Source: Bradyrhizobium sp. (GTDB taxonomy: Bacteria > Pseudomonadota > Alphaproteobacteria > Rhizobiales > Xanthobacteraceae). From it: a DNA stretch of 13,016 bases. A program made the position numbers and the translations under genes. Positions 6,708 to 13,016 of the stretch are shown in pieces; the first letter of the stretch is position 1, and every line of letters begins with the position of its first letter. The DNA lies in NCBI GenBank assembly GCA_025960445.1, contig JAICIT010000021.1:1-13016 (forward strand). The letters run 5' to 3'. The notes under the pieces were generated by a model, which was not told where the DNA came from, did no database searches, and worked only from the letters and a program-made list of their open reading frames with translations.

Positions 6708-8504
6708 TCAGACAAGAGCGGCGTCTGTTTTCGCCGCGCGCGCAACGCGCGGCAACAATCCAACCTCGATCGCTTTGATCTGCAGCGCCAGATATTTCGA
6801 ATTGATGCGGCACTGCGCCAGGCTGCCGGCAATGAACCAGAGCCCGGGCTGTGGGGTTCGTGTGTACATGTTGCGCAATTCCTGTCCCTCGCCGAATCCC
6901 CAGATCGGCCCAACCCGCTGAGCGACCTGCTCGCCGAACAATTTGCGCACCAGATATTCCTGGCCCTTGTAGCCGGTTGCCAGCACGATCAAATCGGCGC
7001 CTAGCTTCTCGCCGTCTTTCATCCGCAGGCCACCAGCAACAAAGGATTCGATGTCTGAGAACTGGATCAGTTTGATCTCGCCGTTCGCGACCAGGTCGGA
7101 ACATCCAACGTTGAAATAATAGCCGCCGCCCCGGGTGAGATATTTGAACTGCCAGCCGGTCCCGCCGTCGCCGAAATCAAGCTTGAATCCAATCCGCGCC
7201 AAGCGCTCGAGCAACTCGTGATCCAGCTTCCTCGATTGTTCGGTGATCATGACATGGCTTCGCTTGGCGAGCGCAAGCGGCATCGAGGTGGCGATCAGAT
7301 CATTGTCTTCCAGTGTTCCCTCATTGTACGCAGCATAGGCCAGCTGCGCCGACGGCTCGATGTTGGTGATGAGGGTCGAACTGCGCTGGACCAGCGTCAC
7401 CTTGGCGCCGCTCGAATGCAAATCCTGCGCGATGTCATGGCCGCTGTTACCGGTGCCGATCACGATTGCGCTTTTGCCGTTCCAGGGCTCGCCGTCCTCA
7501 TACTCACTGGAATGCAAAACGACCCCGGTGAAGTTTTTCAAGCTCGGAATATCAGGCAGATTGGGAATGCCGCTGACGCCTGTGGCCATTACCACGTGGC
7601 GTGGATGTATCTCGCGCGTGCTGCCGTCGGCCAGGCGGAGCACCACAGTCCACCGCCCTCTCGTCTCGTCGTAAACGCCGCTCGTGAATTCGGTAGCCGT
7701 CCAGAAGTTGAGCTCCATCGCATCGACATAGGCTTCGAACCAGTTGGCGAGCTTGTCCTTCGGGATATAGACCGGCCAATTCGGCGGGAACGGCATGTAA
7801 GGAAGATGATTGACCTGCACCTGGTTGTGCAGCGTCAAGGCGTGATAGCGCTTGCGCCAGTTATCGCCGATGCGCGGCTCGCGGTCCACGATCAGGGTAT
7901 CGAGTTGCAACTGCTTCAGCCGCGCTGCAATCGCAAGGCCGGCCTGGCCGCCTCCGACCACGATCACATCGGGATCGTGGCCCGCGTATTCGGCGGCGGC
8001 TTTTCGCAAATCGAGCCAATTGGGTCCGCGAAAATCGCGCGAGTACGACTGACCGCGAGGCCGCGATGATCCCAACGCCTCCTCAAAACCCTTCAACTCG
8101 TCAAGAGCGGTCAGCAGCGTCCAGGCTTTTAGCCGATTGCCGTCTGAGGTCTCCGGGATCAGCCGGAGAACGCCGCTGCCGCGCCCAATTTCCGTTTCGA
8201 ACTTGAAAATGGCTTCGATCGTCTCGGTGCCGGCGCGGGTCACGCGCCGCGGCGCGGCACGCGCTGGGTCGATCCTGAAAGCACCGGGCGCCGCGCGGCC
8301 GGCGTGAACTCTAAGGTTTTGTGAAATTACATCGGCGCCGTTGATGGTCTGAAGATTCCAGGTCAACGCCAACACGTCACGCCAATAGCTGTCCGGATGA
8401 AACAGCGATTTTAGCAGCGGCCCGTCGACCGTTGTCAGCGCGTTTTCGAACTGCGCCAGCCACTCCCCCGCAGGCGTCGAAACATCATCGGTTCTGTCGA
8501 GCAT
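6708..8504 (-). CDS. Class B flavin-containing monooxygenase with N-terminal NTF2/SnoaL-like domain
   Basis: This 598-residue protein has two parts. Residues of about 10-140 (AQFENALTTVDGPLLKSLFH, then YWRDVLALTWN) look like an NTF2/SnoaL-type alpha+beta cone domain. From about residue 178 comes a two-dinucleotide flavin monooxygenase: the FAD motif VVGGGQAG (182-189), the NADPH motif VIGTGNSG (348-355), and between them the FMO fingerprint FTGVVLHSSEY (325-335, F-x-G-x3-H-x3-Y). A late ATGYKG is the second conserved ATG-type motif. Such enzymes use NADPH and O2 to oxygenate N, S or carbonyl carbon; plant YUCCA and bacterial relatives oxidise acids or amines. The N-terminal fusion makes it about 150 residues longer than a bare YUCCA-type enzyme. 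The substrate is unknown. It lies between the DNA glycosylase (97 bases upstream) and the PAL-like gene (70 bases downstream), all on the minus strand. The ATG has only a modest GAG ribosome binding site. Confidence 0.88.
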   Translation of the reverse strand: MLDRTDDVSTPAGEWLAQFENALTTVDGPLLKSLFHPDSYWRDVLALTWNLQTINGADVISQNLRVHAGRAAPGAFRIDPARAAPRRVTRAGTETIEAIFKFETEIGRGSGVLRLIPETSDGNRLKAWTLLTALDELKGFEEALGSSRPRGQSYSRDFRGPNWLDLRKAAAEYAGHDPDVIVVGGGQAGLAIAARLKQLQLDTLIVDREPRIGDNWRKRYHALTLHNQVQVNHLPYMPFPPNWPVYIPKDKLANWFEAYVDAMELNFWTATEFTSGVYDETRGRWTVVLRLADGSTREIHPRHVVMATGVSGIPNLPDIPSLKNFTGVVLHSSEYEDGEPWNGKSAIVIGTGNSGHDIAQDLHSSGAKVTLVQRSSTLITNIEPSAQLAYAAYNEGTLEDNDLIATSMPLALAKRSHVMITEQSRKLDHELLERLARIGFKLDFGDGGTGWQFKYLTRGGGYYFNVGCSDLVANGEIKLIQFSDIESFVAGGLRMKDGEKLGADLIVLATGYKGQEYLVRKLFGEQVAQRVGPIWGFGEGQELRNMYTRTPQPGLWFIAGSLAQCRINSKYLALQIKAIEVGLLPRVARAAKTDAALV

Positions 8505-8601
8505 TTTCTCGCACCGGCCCCTTTTCGCGGCATTCCTCTTCTCGAAAAACCTATACCGTTTGAGGCCGCCCAGAAAGGCGCGTCATTAGCGCGGCGGCAT
8601 G

Positions 8602-9264
8602 TCACCGTCGCGGGTCTTGGCCGGCGATCACGCCTTCACGTTTTTTGATCGCCCTGTAATAGGACCACCATAGATGTGCTGCGGCACCTCGCAGCGGCCG
8701 CCACGGTTCCGCGATCGGCGTCATTTGTTTCGCGGTCGGCCGCGTGTTCAATCCAAGCCCGATTTTAACGGCCTCCTGGACCGCGAGATCACCGGCCGGC
8801 CAAGCGTCGCCATGACCGAGACAAAACAGCAGATAAACGTCGGCGGTCCATGGGCCGATGCCATGCAGCGCCGTCAGCGTGTTGTGGGCGGCGTCGGCGT
8901 CTTCGTTCGCGAGCACGTCGAGGTTCAACCGCTCCGAAGCGATCTCGCGCGCGAGAGCTTTCAGCGTCTTGATTTTTGCGGCCGACAACCCAAGCCGGCC
9001 GAGCCGGTCCGCCCGCGCCCTGCGCAGCGTATCGTGGTGAAATGGATCGAACGCGGCGCTGACGCGAGACCAGATCGCGGCGGCGCTCGCGGTCGACAAT
9101 TGCTGGCCACAAATGATTGCGGCCAGCCCCGCGTAACCGGGCTCACGGCGCCGCAGCGCCGGCATGCCCGCGATCTCGAGCACGGGCTTCAGTCGCGGGT
9201 CCTGTTTCACCAGCGTGTGGATCGCGTGTTCAAGCTCGGCTTGGGTATTGAGGTGCAGGATCAT
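8602..9264 (-). CDS. DNA-3-methyladenine glycosylase II-like protein (HhH-GPD, AlkA family)
   Basis: This 220-residue protein belongs to the helix-hairpin-helix GPD superfamily of base-excision repair enzymes, which flip out alkylated bases and cut the glycosidic bond. The hairpin LTALHGIGPWTAD (about residues 130-142) is followed by YLLFCLGHGDAWPAGDLAVQ, in which Asp159 is the expected catalytic aspartate. ICGQQLS near residue 52 is the conserved N-terminal core motif of the family. There is no Cys4 iron-sulphur loop, which argues against endonuclease III or MutY. The protein is shorter than E. coli AlkA because the extra N-terminal domain is absent, as in many short bacterial AlkA homologues. 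The ATG at 9264 is preferred over an in-frame TTG at 9270; no good ribosome binding site is visible. It is divergent from gluQRS with only 37 bases between start codons. Confidence 0.88.
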   Translation of the reverse strand: MILHLNTQAELEHAIHTLVKQDPRLKPVLEIAGMPALRRREPGYAGLAAIICGQQLSTASAAAIWSRVSAAFDPFHHDTLRRARADRLGRLGLSAAKIKTLKALAREIASERLNLDVLANEDADAAHNTLTALHGIGPWTADVYLLFCLGHGDAWPAGDLAVQEAVKIGLGLNTRPTAKQMTPIAEPWRPLRGAAAHLWWSYYRAIKKREGVIAGQDPRR

Positions 9265-9301
9265 TGCCAACTAAAACCATCATGTCCCGCGAAGGAGATC
9301 A

Positions 9302-10171
9302 ATGCCACCCGTCTTCCGCTTTGCGCCCAGCCCGAACGGTTTTCTACATCTCGGCCATGCCTATTCGGCGCTGCTCAATTTCGATTGTGCGCGCGCCGCG
9401 GCAGGGCGGTTGCTGTTGCGTATCGAGGATATCGACACGGCGCGATGCAGGCCGGAGTTCGAGGGCGCGATCTTTGAAGACCTCGCGTGGCTGGGGCTCG
9501 CCTGGGAAACCCCGGTGCGGCGACAGTCGGAACATTTGGGAGAATATCGAGATGTAATCGAAAAGCTTGCAGCCCAAGGTCTGATTTATCCGAGTTTCGA
9601 GAGCCGAGCCGAGATCGCAAAGCTGGTAGCCGAGCGTGACGCCATCCGCCCTTGGCCGCGCGACCCCGACGGCGCACCGATTTATCCCGGCGCGGCGAGA
9701 TCGCTCTCGCCTAAGACACGCGAACGATTGATACGCTCAGGTACCCCGTATGCGCTACGGCTCGACATGGCCAAGGCATGCTCGCGTACCGGCGAGCTTG
9801 GCTGGATCGAACACGGTAGCGGTCCCGACGGGCAAACTGGCCGGGTCGGCGCTCGCCCGGATGCCTGGGGCGACATTGTTCTTGCGCGCAAGGAAACGCC
9901 TACCAGCTACCATCTTTCCGTCGTGATCGATGACGCCTTGCAGGGCGTGACGGAGGTGGTGCGCGGTTCGGACCTGTTCTGGTCGACAAGTGTGCATCGG
10001 CTGTTGCAGGCGTTGCTGGAACTGCCGCAGCCCCGCTACCGCCATCACCGGCTCATACTGGATGGCTCCGGGCACAAGCTTTCAAAGTCCACCGGCTCAA
10101 CCGGTTTGCGTGAGCTTCGGGCGAAAGGTGTGACCCCTCGGGAGGTCCGCAGCCTGGTCGGCCTGCCTTGA
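9302..10171 (+). CDS. gluQRS: Glutamyl-Q tRNA(Asp) synthetase
   Basis: This 289-residue protein is a truncated glutamyl-tRNA synthetase paralogue that keeps the catalytic domain and lacks the anticodon-binding domain. It activates glutamate and attaches it to queuosine at position 34 of tRNA-Asp. RFAPSPNGFLHLGHAYSALL holds the HIGH-type motif HLGH (residues 16-19). RIEDIDTARC is the usual glutamate-binding region, and KLSKS (259-263) is the KMSKS motif. In E. coli YadB a zinc is held by a C-x-C pair, a tyrosine and a further cysteine. Here the matching positions read Ser98, Glu100, Tyr128 and Ala132, so the metal site appears lost. AAGGAG at 9292-9297 sits four bases before the ATG. It is divergent from the glycosylase gene, not linked to dksA as in enterobacteria. 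Confidence 0.92.
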   Translation: MPPVFRFAPSPNGFLHLGHAYSALLNFDCARAAAGRLLLRIEDIDTARCRPEFEGAIFEDLAWLGLAWETPVRRQSEHLGEYRDVIEKLAAQGLIYPSFESRAEIAKLVAERDAIRPWPRDPDGAPIYPGAARSLSPKTRERLIRSGTPYALRLDMAKACSRTGELGWIEHGSGPDGQTGRVGARPDAWGDIVLARKETPTSYHLSVVIDDALQGVTEVVRGSDLFWSTSVHRLLQALLELPQPRYRHHRLILDGSGHKLSKSTGSTGLRELRAKGVTPREVRSLVGLP

Positions 10172-10271
10172 TCGGGACGCGGCCTTGCTCGATTAGAAGG
10201 GGAAAACCGCCTGGCACGTGACTCATTGAGCACGGCCATGGCATGGTGCGATAGCTGGGGTCAGGGGAGTC

Positions 10272-11525
10272 ATGGCGGCAAAATTGCGCTCGAAGCGCAC
10301 CACCCGGTCGGCGAAATCCCGGCCGTCGAAAAGGCGCGCGCCCAGCTCTGGAGGTAGCAAAGCTCGCAAGCGCGCCGCGAAGCCGGTCGAGCCGGGTGTG
10401 GTGGAGGTTGCGCTGGCGGCTTTTGCACATGAGGTTCGCACGCCGCTGACGGGCATTCTTGCAATTAGCGATCTCCTGGCAACATCGGACCTGGATCAAC
10501 GCGAGCGGCGCTGGGTCGACACGATCAAGGCCGGGGCGGAACATCTTGCCAGCCTTGCGACACTATTCGTCGACGCCGCCCGAAGGGGAAACGCCGCTGC
10601 AATGCGGCAGGATGTGTTCGACCTACGAGCGTTGGCGCGCAGCGCGGGCGACTCACTCGCCGGCCGAGCGACGGCGAAAGCTTTGCAATGGCGCGTCGAT
10701 ATTTCCGACAAGCTGCCAGTGCTGGTGATTGGCGATGCCGTGCGGTTGCGGGCTGCACTCGAGAACCTCATCGATAATGCGGTAAAGTTCACGGAGCAAG
10801 GCGCCGTGGCGATGTCGGTGGATCCGATCGGCCGTGCCTCAAAAGGCAAGGTCGACGTCGCCTTCGCGGTTTCGGATAGCGGCATCGGAATTACGCTGAC
10901 GGAAATCAAGCGCCTGTTCCGGCCGTTCTCGCAGGCCAACGTCAGCATCGCATCTCGGTTCGGCGGCGCCGGGTTGGGACTTTCGTCCGTGAAGCAAATC
11001 GCACGCGCGATGGACGGCGACATCGTCGTTGCGCCGCGACGCGGGGGCGGAACAACATTGACCCTGACCGTCAGCTTGACCCGCGCCAAGGCTGCTGCAA
11101 ACGGTGGCGCGCGTACCGATGCCGCGCCATCGGTTCCGCCGGGCCGCGCGCTGCGGATCCTTGGCGTCGAGGATAATCCGTTCGGTCGGGTAGTGCTCAA
11201 CACAATTTTGACCGAGCTCGGTCATCAGGCGGAATTCATCGGACGCGGCGAAGCCGCGGCAGAGCGCATCTCGCAAACGGGCTTTGATGCCGTCCTGATG
11301 GACATGGTGTTGCCAGGCATTTCCGGCATCGAGGCCATCCGGCGAATTCGCGAGCTTACTTCGCCTCTCGGCCGCATCGCGATCATTGGCCTATCCGGCC
11401 GTGGTGAGGACGAGACGGCCGCGCGCGCCGCCGGCGCGGATGCCTTTCTGCTCAAGCCTGTAAGTCCAAGGGCGCTAGCGACTGCGCTGCTTGAAGCGAC
11501 ACGCCGTGCGGCAGCCGCGACTTGA
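10272..11525 (+). CDS. Soluble hybrid histidine kinase with C-terminal receiver domain
   Basis: This 417-residue protein starts with a strongly basic stretch of about 40 residues rich in Lys, Arg and Ser. The dimerisation/phosphoacceptor domain follows, with FAHEVRTPLTG and phospho-His53. The ATPase domain has the N box LENLIDNAVKF (163-173), G1 DSGIGI (202-207) and G2 GGAGLGL (231-237). A receiver domain runs from about residue 293 to 417, with Glu300/Asp301, phosphoacceptor Asp344 (VLMDMVLPG), Ser375 and Lys395. No transmembrane segment or PAS, GAF or HAMP sensor domain is seen, so the protein is cytosolic and its signal is unknown. There is no Hpt or output domain, and no partner regulator lies nearby, so the phosphate target is unknown. 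AGGGGAG at 10263-10269 sits close to the ATG. The last 74 bases overlap the convergent YihY gene. Confidence 0.92.
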   Translation: MAAKLRSKRTTRSAKSRPSKRRAPSSGGSKARKRAAKPVEPGVVEVALAAFAHEVRTPLTGILAISDLLATSDLDQRERRWVDTIKAGAEHLASLATLFVDAARRGNAAAMRQDVFDLRALARSAGDSLAGRATAKALQWRVDISDKLPVLVIGDAVRLRAALENLIDNAVKFTEQGAVAMSVDPIGRASKGKVDVAFAVSDSGIGITLTEIKRLFRPFSQANVSIASRFGGAGLGLSSVKQIARAMDGDIVVAPRRGGGTTLTLTVSLTRAKAAANGGARTDAAPSVPPGRALRILGVEDNPFGRVVLNTILTELGHQAEFIGRGEAAAERISQTGFDAVLMDMVLPGISGIEAIRRIRELTSPLGRIAIIGLSGRGEDETAARAAGADAFLLKPVSPRALATALLEATRRAAAAT

Positions 11526-12345
11526 TGATCGCCGCGTTCAGTTCGCCGCCATACACGAAGATCGCTGCAATAAAATAAAGAAACACCAACGCAATGACGA
11601 CGGACGCGAGCCCCGCATACATCGTGACGTAGTTGTTTGCGAAGCGCGCAAGATACTGGCCGAATACGATGCCCGACACCAGCGAGGCGACCATCGTGAA
11701 GATAATCCCCGGCAGGATCTGCAGAAATCCCCGGCGACCCGCTGGCAGCCAGGCGTGAAGGATAAACAGCGCCACCGTAAGTGCCCCCGTGGTGATGCCA
11801 TAACGTGCAACGTTGAGAAAATGCTCGTTGCTTTCGACCACGAGTGGGATGTGCCGTCGGGCGGCTTCCAATATCAGCGGGCCAAGTACGATCAGGAATG
11901 CCATCGCAAGCGCCGTGAACGCGGCAACCAGTGTGTAGCCGATCGATTCCAGCCGCAGCCAGTACCAGCGCCGCGGCTCGATCACCGAATAGGCCCGGTT
12001 CAGCCCAACGCGCAGGCTTTCGACGCCGTTCGAAGCGAAATACACCGCGAGTACGACGCCGATTGTGAGCGCGTCACCCCGGGTCGTGGTCAGCACCTCG
12101 TGAATCTGCCCCGAAAGCGAATCGGCCACCTGTTTAGGCCAAACCTGCAACATCAGCCCCGCGGCCTGATCGGCGAGTTCCTTGGAGCCGAAGAATCCTG
12201 CCAATGACGTGAGCACGATCAGAAACGGAAACAGAGCCATCAATGCAGACAGGGCGATGTGACTGGCAATCGCCCAGCCGTCATCGGCGAGAAACGTGTA
12301 GAACGCGTCGATCAGGATCAGACAGACGTTGCGAAGCTGCCTCAC
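11452..12345 (-). CDS. YihY/virulence factor BrkB family inner-membrane protein
   Basis: This 297-residue integral membrane protein has about six hydrophobic helices, at roughly residues 24-52, 90-108, 134-160, 184-202, 208-232 and 243-266. Family marks are the SHIALSALMALFPFL segment after the first short helix, FASNGVESLRVGLNRAY near 103-119, and YGGELNAAI at 265-273. The family was once called ribonuclease BN by mistake; its function is unknown, with suggested roles in transport or envelope integrity. The GTG start is supported by AAGGTG four bases upstream; the ATG overlapping it runs straight into a stop. The final 24 codons and the stop lie antisense to the end of the histidine kinase gene. 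The gene is divergent from the HIG1-like gene across 132 bases. Confidence 0.9.
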   Translation of the reverse strand: MRQLRNVCLILIDAFYTFLADDGWAIASHIALSALMALFPFLIVLTSLAGFFGSKELADQAAGLMLQVWPKQVADSLSGQIHEVLTTTRGDALTIGVVLAVYFASNGVESLRVGLNRAYSVIEPRRWYWLRLESIGYTLVAAFTALAMAFLIVLGPLILEAARRHIPLVVESNEHFLNVARYGITTGALTVALFILHAWLPAGRRGFLQILPGIIFTMVASLVSGIVFGQYLARFANNYVTMYAGLASVVIALVFLYFIAAIFVYGGELNAAIIKSRLPHGVSLQAAQSLAPLDLQA

Positions 12346-12477
12346 ATTTCACCTTGGCCAACAGAAAACGATTCTCGGCGGACCGCGCTACCTTCTGATA
12401 TTATTCAACTAAAAGCCAGATCATTGCGTTGGCCGTGATGCGATGGCGAACCGCTGCAGGCGGTGTTATGTACGACG
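12346..12477. other. Divergent intergenic region between YihY and HIG1-like genes
   Basis: This 132-base region must hold the promoters for both directions. It has an AT-rich patch (about 12396-12416, with TGATATTATTC) that could supply a -10 element on either strand. TTGGCC occurs twice, at about 12354 and 12429. No box pair with good spacing was found on either strand, so no specific promoter is called. Confidence 0.4.
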
Positions 12478-12672
12478 ATGGCCTCATTCCTGAGCACGAT
12501 CATTCTTCCCGTCGCGGTCGGCGCTGTCACGCTGGTGCTATTGCTGGGCCTCCTCAACATGATGCGCGGCGGATCGCCGAACCGGTCGCAGAAGCTGATG
12601 CAAATGCGGGTGCTGCTGCAATTCGTGGCGATTGTCATCACCATGCTCGCGGTCTGGGCGATGGGGCACTGA
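12478..12672 (+). CDS. Twin-transmembrane small protein, HIG1-domain-like
   Basis: This 64-residue protein has two hydrophobic helices (about residues 5-27 and 44-62). They are joined by a short basic loop, RGGSPNRSQKLMQMRVLLQ, the hallmark of bacterial HIG1-type twin-membrane proteins. Eukaryotic HIG1 proteins help assemble or tune respiratory supercomplexes; a similar role in bacteria is plausible only by analogy. The ATG at 12478 is preferred over the in-frame GTG at 12463 because the family starts shortly before the first helix; the ribosome binding site is weak in either case. The stop is 12 bases from the ATG of the cobalamin adenosyltransferase, so the two genes very probably form one transcript. 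From memory this pair is often kept together in rhizobia, with electron-transfer flavoprotein genes after it. Confidence 0.82.
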   Translation: MASFLSTIILPVAVGAVTLVLLLGLLNMMRGGSPNRSQKLMQMRVLLQFVAIVITMLAVWAMGH

Positions 12673-12684
12673 AGGAGACGGACA

Positions 12685-13016
12685 ATGGTCGTCCTCAATC
12701 GCATCTACACCCGAACCGGCGACGACGGTACCACCGCACTCGGCACCGGTGAGCGCCGTCCCAAATACGATCTGCGCATCAGCGCGTATGGAACGGTTGA
12801 CGAGACCAATGCCGCGATCGGCATCGCGCGACTGCACCTCGCCGAAGCCCGCGAGCTCGACGCGATGCTTGGATTGATCCAGAATGATTTGTTCGATCTC
12901 GGAGCCGATCTCGCGGTCCCACATCGTGAGGACAAGGCCGAACGACTGCGAGTGCTGTCGAGTCAGGTCGAGCGCCTCGAACGCGACATCGACACGTTGA
13001 ATGCGCCGCTTAAGCC
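12685..13016 (+). CDS. PduO-type ATP:cob(I)alamin adenosyltransferase, N-terminal part
   Basis: The gene runs off the right edge; 110 residues are visible of the usual 180-200. The start RIYTRTGDDGTTALGTGER (residues 6-24) is the ATP-binding N-terminal motif of PduO/MMAB-type enzymes. It is followed by RISAYGTVDETNAAIG, the conserved R..AYG.VDE.N motif. Such enzymes transfer the adenosyl group of ATP to cob(I)alamin or cobyrinic acid a,c-diamide, making the coenzyme B12 form needed by mutases. It is often labelled cob(I)yrinic acid a,c-diamide adenosyltransferase. AAGGAG at 12672-12677 lies seven bases before the ATG and overlaps the stop codon of the HIG1-like gene, indicating translation linked to that gene. 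Confidence 0.92.
   Translation, partial: MVVLNRIYTRTGDDGTTALGTGERRPKYDLRISAYGTVDETNAAIGIARLHLAEARELDAMLGLIQNDLFDLGADLAVPHREDKAERLRVLSSQVERLERDIDTLNAPLK

Noticed and set aside
7218..8069. 283-codon open frame on the plus strand opposite the flavin monooxygenase
   Set aside because: The minus-strand product carries FAD, NADPH and FMO motifs; the opposite frame has none and is an antisense shadow.
8674..9477. 267-codon open frame on the plus strand opposite the glycosylase and running into gluQRS
   Set aside because: It overlaps the well-supported start of gluQRS in another frame and shows no family motif.
10496..11203. 235-codon open frame on the minus strand inside the kinase gene
   Set aside because: All kinase boxes are in the plus-strand frame; the antisense product is low-complexity Ser/Ala/Arg.
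1..13016. Mobile element, phage or defence island
   Set aside because: No transposase, integrase, terminal repeats, toxin-antitoxin or restriction genes were found, and the HNH protein is of a compact chromosomal type, not a phage or intron homing context.

Overview
The window is high-GC, densely packed bacterial chromosome with the codon use and gene families of an alphaproteobacterium. The best fit is a soil rhizobial lineage close to Bradyrhizobium; this is an inference from protein style and gene combinations, not from a marker gene. I see no tRNA or rRNA gene, CRISPR array, insertion sequence, integrase or phage gene. It reads as ordinary core or accessory chromosome, and no stretch longer than about 185 bases lacks a gene.

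Layout. (1) 2-3094, plus strand: the tail of a gluconate 2-dehydrogenase subunit 3-like protein, overlapping by 11 bases a GMC-family FAD oxidoreductase. After a 152-base gap comes a short-chain dehydrogenase with an unusual C-terminal membrane segment. (2) 3168-5670: a conserved HNH endonuclease (minus, TTG start) divergent from a CLC-type anion channel/transporter with two CBS-like domains. (3) 5678-9264, minus strand: an AlkA-type DNA glycosylase, then a class B flavin monooxygenase with an NTF2/SnoaL-like N-terminal domain, then a six-bladed propeller protein resembling peptidyl-alpha-hydroxyglycine alpha-amidating lyase (PAL). (4) 9302-11525, plus strand: gluQRS, missing its usual zinc ligands, then a soluble hybrid histidine kinase/receiver protein. 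(5) 11452-12345, minus strand: a YihY/BrkB-family membrane protein whose 3' end overlaps the kinase gene by 74 bases. (6) 12478-13016, plus strand: a 64-residue twin-transmembrane HIG1-like protein and the start of a PduO-type cobalamin adenosyltransferase that runs off the window.

How the genes may work together. The first pair looks like the catalytic and small subunits of a periplasmic dye-linked dehydrogenase. The most interesting local idea is the flavin monooxygenase next to the PAL-like lyase. In animals, peptide amidation needs a monooxygenase that hydroxylates a carbon next to nitrogen and a PAL propeller that breaks the resulting C-N bond. Here the propeller keeps nearly all the PAL zinc and catalytic residues, and the gene just upstream is a flavin rather than copper monooxygenase. 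A two-step N-dealkylation or amide-forming pathway is therefore possible but unproven. The remaining genes look like independent housekeeping or stress functions.
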